Shown one piece after another: positions 22,876-32,628 of a stretch of 56,160 nucleotides of DNA. Position 1 is the first letter of the stretch, and each line of letters opens with the position of its first letter. Where the stretch lies: assembly GCA_022614695.1 (NCBI GenBank), contig JAKEIC010000295.1:1-56160 (forward strand). Reading direction: 5' to 3'. The notes beneath the pieces were generated by a model. The model was not told where the DNA came from. It saw nothing but the letters and a program-made list of their open reading frames with translations, and did not search any database. The stretch is from Planctomycetales bacterium (GTDB taxonomy: Bacteria > Planctomycetota > JAKEIC01). The position numbers and the translations under genes were made by a program.

Positions 22876-25566
22876 GTGCCGATTCCGCCGAAGAAGCCCG
22901 ACCCGAACGCGACCGTGAACGAGCCGGCGCCCGAGCGCACGCTCGACGACTCGGCCGCCCGGCGGCGCGCGGCGCAGTACCTGGGAGAGGAGTCCGAGGG
23001 CACGGTCCTCCCCGACGTGCCCGAGGTCGAGGCGACGCGGGCGCGAGGGACCCTGGGCGGCCCGGACCGCGGGCCGGGCGCGGCGGGGAAGCCGGTCCTC
23101 CGGAAGCTCGGCGCCTACGCCCTCCACCGCGAGGCGGGCCGCGGGGCGATGGGGGTCGTCTACGAGGCGACCGATACGAGCGAGGCGGGGAGCGGACGGC
23201 GCGTGGCCGTGAAGGTCCTCCCGCCGCAGATGGCCGACAGCAAGGATGCCCGCGAGCGTTTCGTCCGCGAGGGGAGCGCGATGGCGAAGCTCCGCCACCC
23301 GAACATCCTCCCCGTCTACGGCATGGGCGAGCAGGAGGGGATCCTCTACTACGCGATGGCGTTCGTCTCGGGCCGCTCGCTCAAGGACATCCTCGACTCG
23401 GAGGCGCTCCCGTTCACCGACGCCGCGCGCTACGTGAAGGCCGCCGCCGAGGCCCTCCACTACGCCCACGAGCAGGGCGTGATCCACCGCGACGTGAAGC
23501 CCGCGAACATCATGCTGGACCAGGACGGGACGGTGCTCCTCGCCGACTTCGGCATCGCCAAGAGCGAGGACCAGGCGACGCTCACCGCCTCGGGGACCGT
23601 CATGGGGACCCCCATGTACATGTCCCCCGAGCAGGCGCTCGGGCAGACGTCGTCGCTCGACGGCCGCTCCGACGTCTACTCGCTCGGCGCGACCCTCTAC
23701 GAGGCGATCACGCGGGCCAAGCCCTACGTCGGCGAGGACGTGCGGACCATCCTCCGCCACGTGGTCGAGACCGAGCCGGTCCTCCCGCGCCGGATCAACA
23801 AGAAGGTGCCCCGGGGGCTCGAGGCGGTCGCCCTCCAGGCGATGGAGAAGCAGAAGCACCGCCGCTACGGGGACGCAGGGCTCATGGCGGAGGACCTGGG
23901 GCGCTTCCTCGGGGGGGAGCCGGTGCGGGCGAAGACCCGAGGCCCGATCGGCCGGGCCCTGCGCTGGGCGGGACGCCATAAGGCCGCCGCGGCGCTCCTC
24001 TTCGTGCTCGTGTTCGGGAGCGCGGGAGGCGCGGGGGCCGTCGCCTGGACGACCCTCGAGCGGCAGCGCCAGGTGCGCGCGGCGCTCGACCAGGCCGCCG
24101 CGGCGCTGGCGGCGGGGAGGCTCGACGAGGCGGACACCTCCACCGGCGTCGCCGAGTCCCTCTCCCCGGGGAACCCGGAGGCGGCGGCCGGCCGCGAGGC
24201 GGCGCGCGCGAAGCGATCCGAGATGGCCGAGATCCGGAAGCGCGACGACGAGAGGAGAGCCGCCGAGCTGGCGCGCTCCGAGGCCGAGGCGAGGACGCGC
24301 GAGGGGACCCAGGCGCTCGCACCGGCCGAGACGGCCCTGCGCGGGCCGGCCGCGCTTGCCCCGGACTCCGTCCCCGCCCTCCTCGCCGCGATCGAGGCGG
24401 CGGCCGAGAAGGCCCGCACGGCCGCCCAGCGCGACCCCGCCTTCGCGGGAGCGCACGCGCTGCGGCTCCGGGCCGCCCTCGCCCGCGCCCGCCTCGAGGT
24501 CCGCCGCGAGCGCTACGACGACGCGCGCGGGACCCTGGCGCTCGCCCGGGACGCGGCGGGCTCCGGCGGGGGAGGCGCCGAGGAGGTGGCGTCGCTCGAG
24601 CGGGTGGTCGAGGGGACGGGCTCGCTCGCCCTCGAGACCGACCCGGCCGGCGCCGAGGCGGTCCTGCTGCGCGCCGCGCCCGACACCGGGGTCTTCCAGC
24701 CCGAGGCGAAGCTCGGGAAGACCCCGCTCCCGGCCCGTCCCACCGCCATGGGCTCGTATCTCCTCGTGCTGAGACGCGAGGGCCACGCCGAGGCGCGTCT
24801 CCCGTTCGTCGTGGAGCGCAACGAGGAGGAGCGCCTCTCCGTCCCTCTCGTCCCCCTCGCCGAGGTCCCCGACGGCATGGTCCACGTCCCGGCCGGCGAG
24901 TCGGTCCTCGGGGACTCGCTCCGGGTGGCGCCGCGACGCGAGCGCTTCCCGGCCCTCCTCGCCGACCGGACCGAGGTGACGCGCGAGGGCTACGCGGCCT
25001 TCCTCCGGACCCTCCCGCTCGAGGAGGCGAAGAAGCGCTCCCCCCGCAAGCGCGACGGCACCCTCCTCTGGACCCTCGAGACGCTCGAGAAGGTGCGAGC
25101 CGAGGACGGGGTGGACGTGCCGGTCGTGTTCGTCTCCTGGGAGGACGCCCAGGCTTATGCCGGCTGGCGCGGCGCCCGGATCCCCACGGGCCCCGAGTGG
25201 GAGAGGCTCGCGCGCGGCGCGGACGGCCGGGAGTTCCCCTGGGGCCGACGCTTCGACGCCGCCCGGGCGAACTTCTCCGAGAGCGCCCAGAAGCCGCGCA
25301 TCCGTCCGGCGTCCGCGCTCCCCGAGGGCGAGAGCCCGTTCGGGCTGCTGAACCTGGCGGGGAACGCGGCCGAGTTCACTGCCACGGTCGCCCGCGAGCG
25401 GGGAGAGAACATGCCGGCCATCGTCGAGGCCCGCGGCGGCGGGGCGGGGAGCAACGCCCACGACCTGCTGGCGGCCGTCCCGATGCGCGTGCTGGAGACC
25501 TACACGTTCCCGGACGTCGGGATCCGGTGCGTGAAGGACCTTCCGGCGCGCTACCAGCCGAAGTGA
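22876..25566 (+). CDS. Ser/Thr protein kinase with PEGA-like and FGE/sulfatase-modifying-like domains
   Basis: An 896-residue membrane kinase. After about 75 disordered residues comes a complete kinase: GRGAMGVVY at 88, lysine 113, HRDVKPAN at 204, DFGIAK at 224 and GTPMYMSPEQ. A single membrane span lies at about 370-391. Outside it are a helical segment (ALDQAAAALAAGRLDEADTS), a PEGA-like beta unit (GSLALETDPAGAEAVLLRAA) and a C-terminal FGE-like domain (MVHVPAGESVLG, LLADRTEVTREGYAAFL, IPTGPEWERLARGADGREFP, LLNLAGNAAEF, GIRCVKD). In such fusions the FGE-like part is usually a binding module rather than an oxidase. It starts with GTG and overlaps the lipoate ligase gene. Confidence 0.9.
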   Translation: MPIPPKKPDPNATVNEPAPERTLDDSAARRRAAQYLGEESEGTVLPDVPEVEATRARGTLGGPDRGPGAAGKPVLRKLGAYALHREAGRGAMGVVYEATDTSEAGSGRRVAVKVLPPQMADSKDARERFVREGSAMAKLRHPNILPVYGMGEQEGILYYAMAFVSGRSLKDILDSEALPFTDAARYVKAAAEALHYAHEQGVIHRDVKPANIMLDQDGTVLLADFGIAKSEDQATLTASGTVMGTPMYMSPEQALGQTSSLDGRSDVYSLGATLYEAITRAKPYVGEDVRTILRHVVETEPVLPRRINKKVPRGLEAVALQAMEKQKHRRYGDAGLMAEDLGRFLGGEPVRAKTRGPIGRALRWAGRHKAAAALLFVLVFGSAGGAGAVAWTTLERQRQVRAALDQAAAALAAGRLDEADTSTGVAESLSPGNPEAAAGREAARAKRSEMAEIRKRDDERRAAELARSEAEARTREGTQALAPAETALRGPAALAPDSVPALLAAIEAAAEKARTAAQRDPAFAGAHALRLRAALARARLEVRRERYDDARGTLALARDAAGSGGGGAEEVASLERVVEGTGSLALETDPAGAEAVLLRAAPDTGVFQPEAKLGKTPLPARPTAMGSYLLVLRREGHAEARLPFVVERNEEERLSVPLVPLAEVPDGMVHVPAGESVLGDSLRVAPRRERFPALLADRTEVTREGYAAFLRTLPLEEAKKRSPRKRDGTLLWTLETLEKVRAEDGVDVPVVFVSWEDAQAYAGWRGARIPTGPEWERLARGADGREFPWGRRFDAARANFSESAQKPRIRPASALPEGESPFGLLNLAGNAAEFTATVARERGENMPAIVEARGGGAGSNAHDLLAAVPMRVLETYTFPDVGIRCVKDLPARYQPK

Positions 25567-26294
25567 GCCTCCGAGTCCTCCTCTCCCCCGCCGCCGGCCC
25601 CGCTTGGAACCTGGCGCTCGACGAGGCGCTCTGGCGGCTCGCCGACGGGAGGCCGGTCCTGCGGGTCTACGCCTGGGACCCCTCCGCCCTCTCGCTCGGC
25701 TACTTCCAGCCGTGGCGGGAGACCCTCGCCGCGATCCCGCTCCCGCCGGGGACCCCCGTGGTCCGACGGGCGACCGGCGGGGGCGCGATCTACCACCACG
25801 CGGGCGAGGCCACCTACTCGGTCGTCGCCCGGATCGGGCGCGGCGGGCTCCCCCGCGGCGTGCGCGCGTCCTACGCCGTCCTCCACGGCGCCGTGGCCCG
25901 GGCGCTCGCGCCGTTCGGCGTCGCGGCCGCCGAGCGGGGGACCCCGGGCGACGGCGACGCGGCCCTCTGCTTCGCGCGCGCGGAGCCCGTGGACCTCGTG
26001 GCCGCGGGCCGCAAGATCTGCGGGAGCGCGCAGCGCCGTCGAGGGGAGGCGCTCCTCCAGCAGGGGACGATTCTCCTCGAGCCGAACCCCCTGGTCCCCG
26101 AGGCGATCTCGGCGCGCGAGGCGGCGGGCCGCCCGGTCTCCCGCGACTCACTCGCCGAGGCGCTCTCGGCCGAGATGGCGGCCCTCCTGGGCGGACCGGT
26201 CCGCCGCGCCGATCCCACCGAGGCCGAGCGGGCGCTCGCCGACCGCCTCGTCCGTGAGCGCTACGGCGTGGACTCGTGGATCCGGAGGCGATGA
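25563..26294 (+). CDS. Lipoate-protein ligase A family protein
   Basis: A 243-residue protein starting with GTG that overlaps the kinase stop (GTGA). The BPL/LplA fold is clear: WNLALDEALWRLAD near the start, VVRRATGGGAIYHHAGEATY (the RRxxGGGxxxH lipoyl-AMP loop) and GRKICGSAQRRRGEALLQQG, which holds the catalytic lysine. It should activate lipoate or octanoate with ATP and attach it to E2 or GcvH proteins. At this length it lacks the C-terminal accessory domain of E. coli LplA, as in many single-domain ligases or octanoyltransferases of the LipM type. No lipoyl-acceptor genes are nearby. Confidence 0.87.
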   Translation: MSLRVLLSPAAGPAWNLALDEALWRLADGRPVLRVYAWDPSALSLGYFQPWRETLAAIPLPPGTPVVRRATGGGAIYHHAGEATYSVVARIGRGGLPRGVRASYAVLHGAVARALAPFGVAAAERGTPGDGDAALCFARAEPVDLVAAGRKICGSAQRRRGEALLQQGTILLEPNPLVPEAISAREAAGRPVSRDSLAEALSAEMAALLGGPVRRADPTEAERALADRLVRERYGVDSWIRRR

Positions 26295-26362
26295 GGGCGA
26301 ACATGCGCGCATTTCGCCGCGCCGCACCTCGCGCCTGGCTTTCGCCTCGCCCGCTCGCGCCG

Positions 26363-26368
26363 TAGCAT
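26363..26368 (+). promoter_or_regulatory. -10 hexamer TAGCAT before the YtcJ-type amidohydrolase gene
   Basis: TAGCAT ends 10 bases before GTG 26379 in an 84-base spacer that is slightly AT-richer than its flanks. Confidence 0.45.
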
Positions 26369-26378
26369 TCCGCGTCTC

Positions 26379-27995
26379 GTGTCGAATCGCACGACCCTGC
26401 CCTCTCGGACGAGGCGCACGATCCTCCTCGTCTCCACGGTCCATACCCTCGACCCGAGGAGGCCGCAGGGCGAGGCGCTGCTCCTCGAGGACGGCCGGGT
26501 CTCGGCCGTCGGCAACCGCGACGAGGCCGAGGCGTGGCGCCGCCGCGACGACCGGGTGCTCGACTGCGGGGATGCGGTGGCCGTCCCGGGCCTCACGGAC
26601 GCGCACCTGCACCTCGTCGGCTACGCCCTCGACCGGGAGCGGGTGGACCTGCGCGGGATCCGCGACCCCTCCGAGGGCGCCGCACGCGTGGCCCGCGCAG
26701 CCCGCGACCTCCCCCCCGACGCGTGGGTCGTCGGGCGCGGGTGGGACAAGAACCGCTTCGAGTCGCCCCGGTGGCCGCGCGCGGCGGACCTCGCCGGCGC
26801 GGCGGGCGGAAGGCCCACGGTGCTCTCCTCGGTGGACGGGCACGCGGTCTGGGCGAACGCCGAGGCCCTCGCCGCCGGCGGCGTCGGCCCGCAGACCCCG
26901 GACCCCGCCGGGGGCCGGTGGGTCCGCGACGCGCAGGGCCGCCCCGACGGCGTCGCCCTCGAGGCCGCCGCCGATCGGCTGCGGGCCGCGGTCCCCCTCC
27001 CGCCTCTCCCGAGCCTCGGGGCCGCGGTCCGCCGGGCCTGCGAGTCGCTCGCCGCCCTCGGCCTGACCGAGGTCCACACGCCGGACGGCTCGCGGGACCT
27101 GCGCCCCGCCCTCGCCGCGGTCGCCGCCGACGGACCGCTCCCGATCCGCGTCGTCGTCCACGTGGCGCGGGACGAGCTCGACGCCGCCGAGACCCTCGGG
27201 GCGGCCGCCGGGCTCGGGGACGGCCGGCTGCGTCTCGGCGGGCTCAAGATCTACGCCGACGGCGCTCTCGGGCCCCAGACCGCGGCGCTGCTCGACCCGT
27301 ATGAGGGGAACCCGGGGAACCGCGGCGTCGAGGTGGTCGCGCCCGCGGAACTCCGCGAGCTGGTGGCCCGCGCGGCCGAGGCCGGGCTCCCGCCGGTGGT
27401 CCACGCCATCGGGGACCGGGCCGTCCGGTCCGCCCTGGACGCGGTCGAGGCGCTGGGGACGGCGCGACGGGCGCGCCTCCGCTCGCCGGCCCGGATCGAG
27501 CACGCGCAGCTCGTGCACCCGGACGACCTCCCGCGCTTCGCGGCTCTCGGCGTCGTCGCCTCGATGCAGCCGCTCCAGATCCCGCTCGACGTCCCCGTGG
27601 CGGAGCGCCACTGGGGGGCCGCCCGCTGCGCGCGCGCCTACCCGTTCCGGAGCCTCGCGCGGGCCGGGGCGACCCTCGCGTTCGGATCGGACGCGCCCGT
27701 CGTCCCGCCCGACCCCGGGCTCGGGCTCCGCGCGGCGGTCGCGCGGCTCCCGGACGGAGGCGACCGGCCCTGGCACCCGGCGGAGTCGCTCGCCGCCGTC
27801 GAGGCGCTCGCGGCCTACACCCGCGGAGGCGCCGCGGCCGCGGGGGAGCCCGACCGGGGCGTCCTCCGCCCGGGGGCCCGGGCCGACGTGACGCTCCTCT
27901 CGCCCGACCCGCTCGCCGTCGCCCCGGGCGACCTCGGCACCGTCCGCGCCGTCCTCACCCTCGTGGCCGGCGAGATCGCGGCAGGGGCGCTCTGA
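26379..27995 (+). CDS. YtcJ-type metal-dependent amidohydrolase
   Basis: The 538-residue protein has the YtcJ-like amidohydrolase layout. The first metal motif is GLTDAHLHLVGYA near residue 75. The inserted segment WVVGRGWDKNRFE and PTVLSSVDGHAVWANAEALA is typical of this subfamily. GLKIYADGALGPQTAALLDP carries the metal-bridging lysine region, HAIGDRAVRSALDAVE and RIEHAQLVHPDD follow, and FGSDAPVVPPDP supplies the last Asp. Members hydrolyse or deformylate amide-like substrates, but the specific substrate is unknown. It starts with GTG and is followed after one base by the TPR/propeller gene. Confidence 0.85.
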   Translation: MSNRTTLPSRTRRTILLVSTVHTLDPRRPQGEALLLEDGRVSAVGNRDEAEAWRRRDDRVLDCGDAVAVPGLTDAHLHLVGYALDRERVDLRGIRDPSEGAARVARAARDLPPDAWVVGRGWDKNRFESPRWPRAADLAGAAGGRPTVLSSVDGHAVWANAEALAAGGVGPQTPDPAGGRWVRDAQGRPDGVALEAAADRLRAAVPLPPLPSLGAAVRRACESLAALGLTEVHTPDGSRDLRPALAAVAADGPLPIRVVVHVARDELDAAETLGAAAGLGDGRLRLGGLKIYADGALGPQTAALLDPYEGNPGNRGVEVVAPAELRELVARAAEAGLPPVVHAIGDRAVRSALDAVEALGTARRARLRSPARIEHAQLVHPDDLPRFAALGVVASMQPLQIPLDVPVAERHWGAARCARAYPFRSLARAGATLAFGSDAPVVPPDPGLGLRAAVARLPDGGDRPWHPAESLAAVEALAAYTRGGAAAAGEPDRGVLRPGARADVTLLSPDPLAVAPGDLGTVRAVLTLVAGEIAAGAL

Positions 27996-27996
27996 C

Positions 27997-30288
27997 ATGC
28001 CCGACGACGAACTGAGGCAGCTCGCCCAGCGGCTCGAGTCGGTCCTCGCCTCGGCCGAGGACCCGAACACCCGCGTCCGACTCGCGGAAACCTACGTGCG
28101 CCTCGGGGAGAGCCGCGAGGCGGGGCTCCAGTGGAAGACGATCGCCCGCTACCGCCTCCGCCACTTCCAGATCGCGCAGGCGGTCGAGGCGCTCGCCCAG
28201 GCGGCCCAGCTCCTGCCGAACGACATCCCGGCGCGGGAGCAGCTCTACCAGGTGCTGCTGCTCACGGAGCAGAGCGAGAAGGCCGCCGAGGCCGGGCTCG
28301 CCCTCGCCGAGCTCCACAAGAAGAGCCGGGCCCACGACAAGGCCGAGGAGGTCCTGCTCCGGTGCCTCCGGCTCTCCGGGGAGAAGCCCGAGATCCGCCG
28401 CGCGCTCGCCGAGGCCCAGCTCGCCATGGGCCAGGGCGACAAGGCCAAGGCCCACTTCCGGTTCCTCGCGGAGAACCACCCCGACGAGCGGGAACGCAAG
28501 CGGTTCTCCGGGCTCGCCGACGGGATCGTCGCCCGACCGACGCCCTCGGCGGAGGCGACGATCGTCCTGCCGCGCGCCCGGCCCAGCCGGGCCGCCTGGT
28601 TCGCGCCGGCCATCGGAGCGGCCGCGGTCCTCTCGGGCCTCGTGGGTCTCCGGGGCCACTGGACGCGCGCGGGCGCGAACGCCCGGCTCCGGGCCGCGGC
28701 GGCCGACCTCGAGGGCGGCGGCATCCGCGGCGCGATCGAGACGCTGGGCGGGGCGGGCGGCGCCGAGGGGGGCGAGCTCGACCGGCTGAAGGGCCAGGTC
28801 GAGGCGCTGGCGGGCCGGGTCCGCGGGGTCTCCGAGCGCGAGAAGCTCGAGCGGGCGCGGGAGGCCGGGCCGGAGGGCCGCGCGGACCTCCAGGCGCTCT
28901 GGGAGGCGGAGGACCCGGCCGTCCGCCGCGAGGCGACGGCGCTCCTCGAGGAGTTCGAGCGAGCCGACCGGGCCCGGGCGAGCCTGCGGGAGAAGCTCCG
29001 GACCGCCTCGGCCGCCCGCGACTGGCCCGCGGCCTTCGCCGCGCTCGGCGAGCTCCGGTCCCGCGGGGGCACCCAGGGTCTCGACGGGATCGCCCTGGAA
29101 GTCGAGGTCGAGGCCGACCCGCCCGACTCGGAGCTGCGACTCGGCGGCAAGGTCCTCGGCCCCCCGCCCCGGACCGTCGCGTTCACGCTCGGGGGGGAGA
29201 CCCGGCTCGAGGCGGCCCGCCCGGGCCACGACCCGGCCGCCGCGGACCTGGCGGCCTCCGCCGGCCGGAGGCTCCGGCTGCGGCTCCCGCGGCGGGTCGT
29301 CGCGCGCGTGGCCCTCGGGGGGCCGGCGGACGCGGGGCCCGCGGTCACCGCCGACCACCTCGCGTTCGGGAGCCGGGGGGCCCGCGTCGTGCTCGTCTCC
29401 CGGAGGGACCGGACGGTGGCGCGCGCGTGGCGCCTCGGGATCTCCGAGGACGTGGAGGGCGCTCCCGTCCCGCTCGGGGCCCGCCTCCTCGTGGCCCTCG
29501 GGAGCGGGCGGGTCCGGATCCTGGGGCCGGGGGACGAGATCGCGGACGCCTCCGGGTTCCCCGCGGGCTCCGCCGCGGCCGGGGGTGCGGTGCCTATCGA
29601 GGGCGGCGGTGTCGCGCTCCCGACGCTCGCCGGCGGGCGCGGACAGGTCCTGGCTCTCGACTCCGCCGGGAACGCTCTCTGGCGCGCGCCGGTCGAGGGG
29701 GGATCGGGTCACCGCCCCAGCCTCTCTTCCGCGGACGGGGGCCGTCTCCTCCTGGCCGTCTCCGGGAAGGCGGTGACGGCGTTCGCGGCGGCGGGAGGCG
29801 GCGGGCGCTGGACCGCCGGGCTCGACGCGCCGGGCGAGGGCCCCGCGTGGCCCGTCGGGAGCTGGGCGTTCGTGACCGTGCCGGGCGGAGTGCGGGCCCT
29901 CGACCTGCGGACGGGAGGCACCCCGTTCGCCTGGCCGGGCGGCCGCCGCTCGGGGACGCCCTGCGAGGCGGGCGGCCTGGTCGCCTGGGGGCGTCCCGAC
30001 GGCTCCGTGGACCTCCTCGAGCCCGCGACGGGCCGCCTCTCGAGGATGATCGCCCTCGGGGCGGGTCCGGTCGTCGGTTGCTGCACCGACGCCGGGACCC
30101 TCTACGTGACGACGTCCGGCGGGGTGCTCGCCGCGGTCGCCCTGCCTTCCGCTGCCGGCGAGCCCCGCCCGCTCTGGACGGCGGACCTCGGCGCCGCGGC
30201 CACGTCCCCGCCGGTCGTGACGGACGACGCGGTCTGGGTCGGGACCGAGGCCGGCGAGGCCGTTGCGGTCGCGAGGGAGGGCCCGTGA
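27997..30288 (+). CDS. TPR protein with membrane span, coiled coil and PQQ-like beta-propeller
   Basis: A 763-residue protein. Residues 1-170 are TPR-like helices (VRLAETYVRLGESREAGLQW, KAEEVLLRCLRLSGEKPEIR). One membrane span follows (WFAPAIGAAAVLSGLVGL, about 200-218), then a charged helical region to about 360. The C-terminal 400 residues are repeated beta blades of the PQQ/WD type: GQVLALDSAGNALWRAPVEG, GVRALDLRTGGTPFAWPGG, GSVDLLEPATGRLSRMIALG, GVLAAVALPSA. A sensor with an extracytoplasmic ligand-binding propeller is plausible. Its stop overlaps the start of the next kinase gene (GTGA), so the two proteins probably form one signalling pair. Confidence 0.75.
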   Translation: MPDDELRQLAQRLESVLASAEDPNTRVRLAETYVRLGESREAGLQWKTIARYRLRHFQIAQAVEALAQAAQLLPNDIPAREQLYQVLLLTEQSEKAAEAGLALAELHKKSRAHDKAEEVLLRCLRLSGEKPEIRRALAEAQLAMGQGDKAKAHFRFLAENHPDERERKRFSGLADGIVARPTPSAEATIVLPRARPSRAAWFAPAIGAAAVLSGLVGLRGHWTRAGANARLRAAAADLEGGGIRGAIETLGGAGGAEGGELDRLKGQVEALAGRVRGVSEREKLERAREAGPEGRADLQALWEAEDPAVRREATALLEEFERADRARASLREKLRTASAARDWPAAFAALGELRSRGGTQGLDGIALEVEVEADPPDSELRLGGKVLGPPPRTVAFTLGGETRLEAARPGHDPAAADLAASAGRRLRLRLPRRVVARVALGGPADAGPAVTADHLAFGSRGARVVLVSRRDRTVARAWRLGISEDVEGAPVPLGARLLVALGSGRVRILGPGDEIADASGFPAGSAAAGGAVPIEGGGVALPTLAGGRGQVLALDSAGNALWRAPVEGGSGHRPSLSSADGGRLLLAVSGKAVTAFAAAGGGGRWTAGLDAPGEGPAWPVGSWAFVTVPGGVRALDLRTGGTPFAWPGGRRSGTPCEAGGLVAWGRPDGSVDLLEPATGRLSRMIALGAGPVVGCCTDAGTLYVTTSGGVLAAVALPSAAGEPRPLWTADLGAAATSPPVVTDDAVWVGTEAGEAVAVAREGP

Positions 30289-32621
30289 GCCCCTTCCGCT
30301 TCCGCTGCCAGTCCTGCGAGGCGACGCACCGGGCCGAGACCCTGGCCGGGGAGAAGGACCTGAAGTGCCCGTCCTGCGGGTTTGCGCTGCTGGTGCTCGA
30401 GGAGGACAGCACGGTGACGGCCGCGGTCAGGGCTCGCACGCCGCCGGAGGGCCGCCCCGCGGCGCCCGTCCGGCCGCTGGCCGCGCCGGCCCCCGAGGAG
30501 GCGACCCTGGTGCGGCCCGCCTCCGGGGACCCAGGGGCCGAAGACCTCGACGCCGAGAGCACGGTGGTCCGGCCCATGCCGGCCCTCGGCGGGGAGCCGG
30601 CCGCCACGGCGGGGCCGGCGCCTTCGCCGGCCCCTTCCTCGACCGGCTCGCAGGCGATCCCCGGGCTCCTCAAGAGGGACTCGCTCCTCGGGACCATCCT
30701 CGGCGGCTGCGAGATCCAGGACATGCTCGGCAAGGGCGCCATGGGGGTCGTCTACCGGGGCTTCCACCGGGCGCTCAAGCGTCCCGTGGCGATCAAGGTG
30801 CTCCCCGAGGCCTTCGCGGCCGACCCGGCCCGCGTGAAGCAGATCCTCGCCGAGGCGCAGGCGGCCGCCCGGCTCGAGCACCAGAACATCGTCCAGGTCT
30901 ACGACGCGGGCCAGACGGGGAAGACGATCTACATCGTGATGCAGTTGATCGAGGGGGAGAGCCTCGGATCGGTCCTGCGGCGCCGGCGCGTGCTCCCGGT
31001 GCCGGAGGCCGTCCGGCTCGCCTCCGACGCGGCCCGCGCGCTCCGCCAGGCCCACGAGCACAAGATCGTCCACCAGGACGTGAAGCCCGACAACCTCCTC
31101 ATCCCGCGCGCGGGGGGAGGCGCGAAGCTCGCCGACTTCGGGCTCGCCGCGGACCTCCGTCGTGCGATGGGGCCCGAGCAGGTCGTGGGGACCCCGGCCT
31201 ACATCTCCCCCGAGCAGGTGATGCGGCTCCCGGTCACGGCGCGGACCGACGTCTACTCGCTCGGGGCGACTCTCTACCACCTGGTGACCGGGACCCTCCC
31301 GTTCGAGAGCCGGGACATCAAGGACCTGCTGATGGCGCACGTGAACGACCCGCTCGAGCCCCCGCACGTGCGGAACCCGTCGGTCACGCCGGAGCTGTCG
31401 GCCGTCGTCACCCGGATGATGGAGAAGGACCCCGAGCGCCGGTACCCGACCATGGCGGCCGTCCTCGAGGCGCTCGGCCCGTTCGCGGGGAGCAGCGGGA
31501 CGACCCGGGTGGAGCGCCGGGAGCGCCGCCCGCTCCGCGCGCCGCTCCCGGTGGGACGTTACCTCGGGGCGGCCCTCGCGGCGGCCGTCGGGATCGGGCC
31601 TCACCTCCTCCAGCCGCCCCCCCTCGAGCTCGAGAGGGCCACGCGGGCGCTGGCGGAGCAGGACCCCGCGCGCCGTGGCGAGCAGGAGGCGACCGCGTTC
31701 GCCACCGGACATCCCGATTCCCCCGAGGCTCTCGCGAAGTGGGAGCGGGTGCGCCGGTCGTTCCCCGACACCCCGGCCGCGTCCAGGGCCGCGCGGGAGG
31801 CGGAGCGGATCCGCGGGGCGCTCGGGGACGCGCGGGCGAAGGTCGTGCGGGAGGCGCGGGCCCGCGCCGGCGGTCTCCTCAAGACGGGCGACGCGGCCGC
31901 GGCCGCCGGGGTCCTCCTCGAGGCGGCCCGGCTCCTCGCGGGGCAGCCGGAGGAGCGCCAGGCGATGCAGGAGATCGAGGGCCCCATCCGCCAGGCGCTC
32001 GCCGAGCGCGGGCTCGTCCTGGTGCTCGGGGGGGAGTTCCGGCGCGGGAACGCCACCGTGGCCGTGCCGGACCTGCTCGTGGACCGGACCGAGGTCACCC
32101 GCAAGGACTTCTCGGCCTTCCTGGCCGACCGCTCCGACGCGGCCCCGCCCGCCGTCGGCTTCGAGGGCCGTTCGCCGGACCGCGGGACCGGGGAACTCCC
32201 GGTCACGGGGGTCTCGCGCGACGAGGCGGCCGCCTTCGCGTCCTGGGCCCGGGCCCGCCTCCCGACCGAGGCGGAGTGGGAGTGGATCGCGGGAGCCGCG
32301 GACGGGCGTGCGTATCCCGGCGGGGCGGCGCCGGACCGCGCCGAGTCGAACGTCCGCGGACCCGGCGCGGCCGCCTCCCCCCCCGGGCTCCGCGCCGCCG
32401 GAGGCGGGGCCGCGCCGCGAGGGCCCCCGGCCCCGGTGGACCTCTGCGGCAACGCGTGGGAGTGGGTCGAGTCCGAAGCCGCCGTGGCCAAGGGCGGCTC
32501 CTTCGCCACCCACCCGCTCGCCGCCCGGATATCGGCTCGCGCCGAGGTGCCCCGCGGGACCCGCGACTCCGAGATCGGGTTCCGGTGCGTGCGGGACGTG
32601 GCGGCGCCGAAGACGCCCTAG
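30285..32621 (+). CDS. Ser/Thr protein kinase (HQD variant) with zinc ribbon and FGE-like domain
   Basis: A 778-residue protein. An N-terminal zinc ribbon (C8, C11, C28, C31) and a Pro/Ala linker precede the kinase: GKGAMGVVY at about 149, VAIK lysine 171, DFGLAAD at 284 and GTPAYISPEQ. The catalytic loop reads HQDVKPDN instead of HRD, making it a non-RD kinase that may not need activation-loop phosphorylation. A short hydrophobic stretch (YLGAALAAAVGIGPHLL) follows. The C-terminus is FGE-like: LVLGGEFRRGNATVAVPDLL, VDRTEVTRKDF, LPTEAEWEWIAGAADGRAYP, DLCGNAWEWVESE, GFRCVRD. The GTG start overlaps the stop of the TPR/propeller gene. Confidence 0.9.
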   Translation: MSPFRFRCQSCEATHRAETLAGEKDLKCPSCGFALLVLEEDSTVTAAVRARTPPEGRPAAPVRPLAAPAPEEATLVRPASGDPGAEDLDAESTVVRPMPALGGEPAATAGPAPSPAPSSTGSQAIPGLLKRDSLLGTILGGCEIQDMLGKGAMGVVYRGFHRALKRPVAIKVLPEAFAADPARVKQILAEAQAAARLEHQNIVQVYDAGQTGKTIYIVMQLIEGESLGSVLRRRRVLPVPEAVRLASDAARALRQAHEHKIVHQDVKPDNLLIPRAGGGAKLADFGLAADLRRAMGPEQVVGTPAYISPEQVMRLPVTARTDVYSLGATLYHLVTGTLPFESRDIKDLLMAHVNDPLEPPHVRNPSVTPELSAVVTRMMEKDPERRYPTMAAVLEALGPFAGSSGTTRVERRERRPLRAPLPVGRYLGAALAAAVGIGPHLLQPPPLELERATRALAEQDPARRGEQEATAFATGHPDSPEALAKWERVRRSFPDTPAASRAAREAERIRGALGDARAKVVREARARAGGLLKTGDAAAAAGVLLEAARLLAGQPEERQAMQEIEGPIRQALAERGLVLVLGGEFRRGNATVAVPDLLVDRTEVTRKDFSAFLADRSDAAPPAVGFEGRSPDRGTGELPVTGVSRDEAAAFASWARARLPTEAEWEWIAGAADGRAYPGGAAPDRAESNVRGPGAAASPPGLRAAGGGAAPRGPPAPVDLCGNAWEWVESEAAVAKGGSFATHPLAARISARAEVPRGTRDSEIGFRCVRDVAAPKTP

Positions 32622-32628
32622 GCCGGGG

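Noticed and set aside
22630-26304. Long open frame of 1224 codons on the minus strand
   Set aside because: It is antisense to the kinase-FGE and lipoate ligase genes, with low-complexity Arg/Gly/His-rich translation and no motifs.
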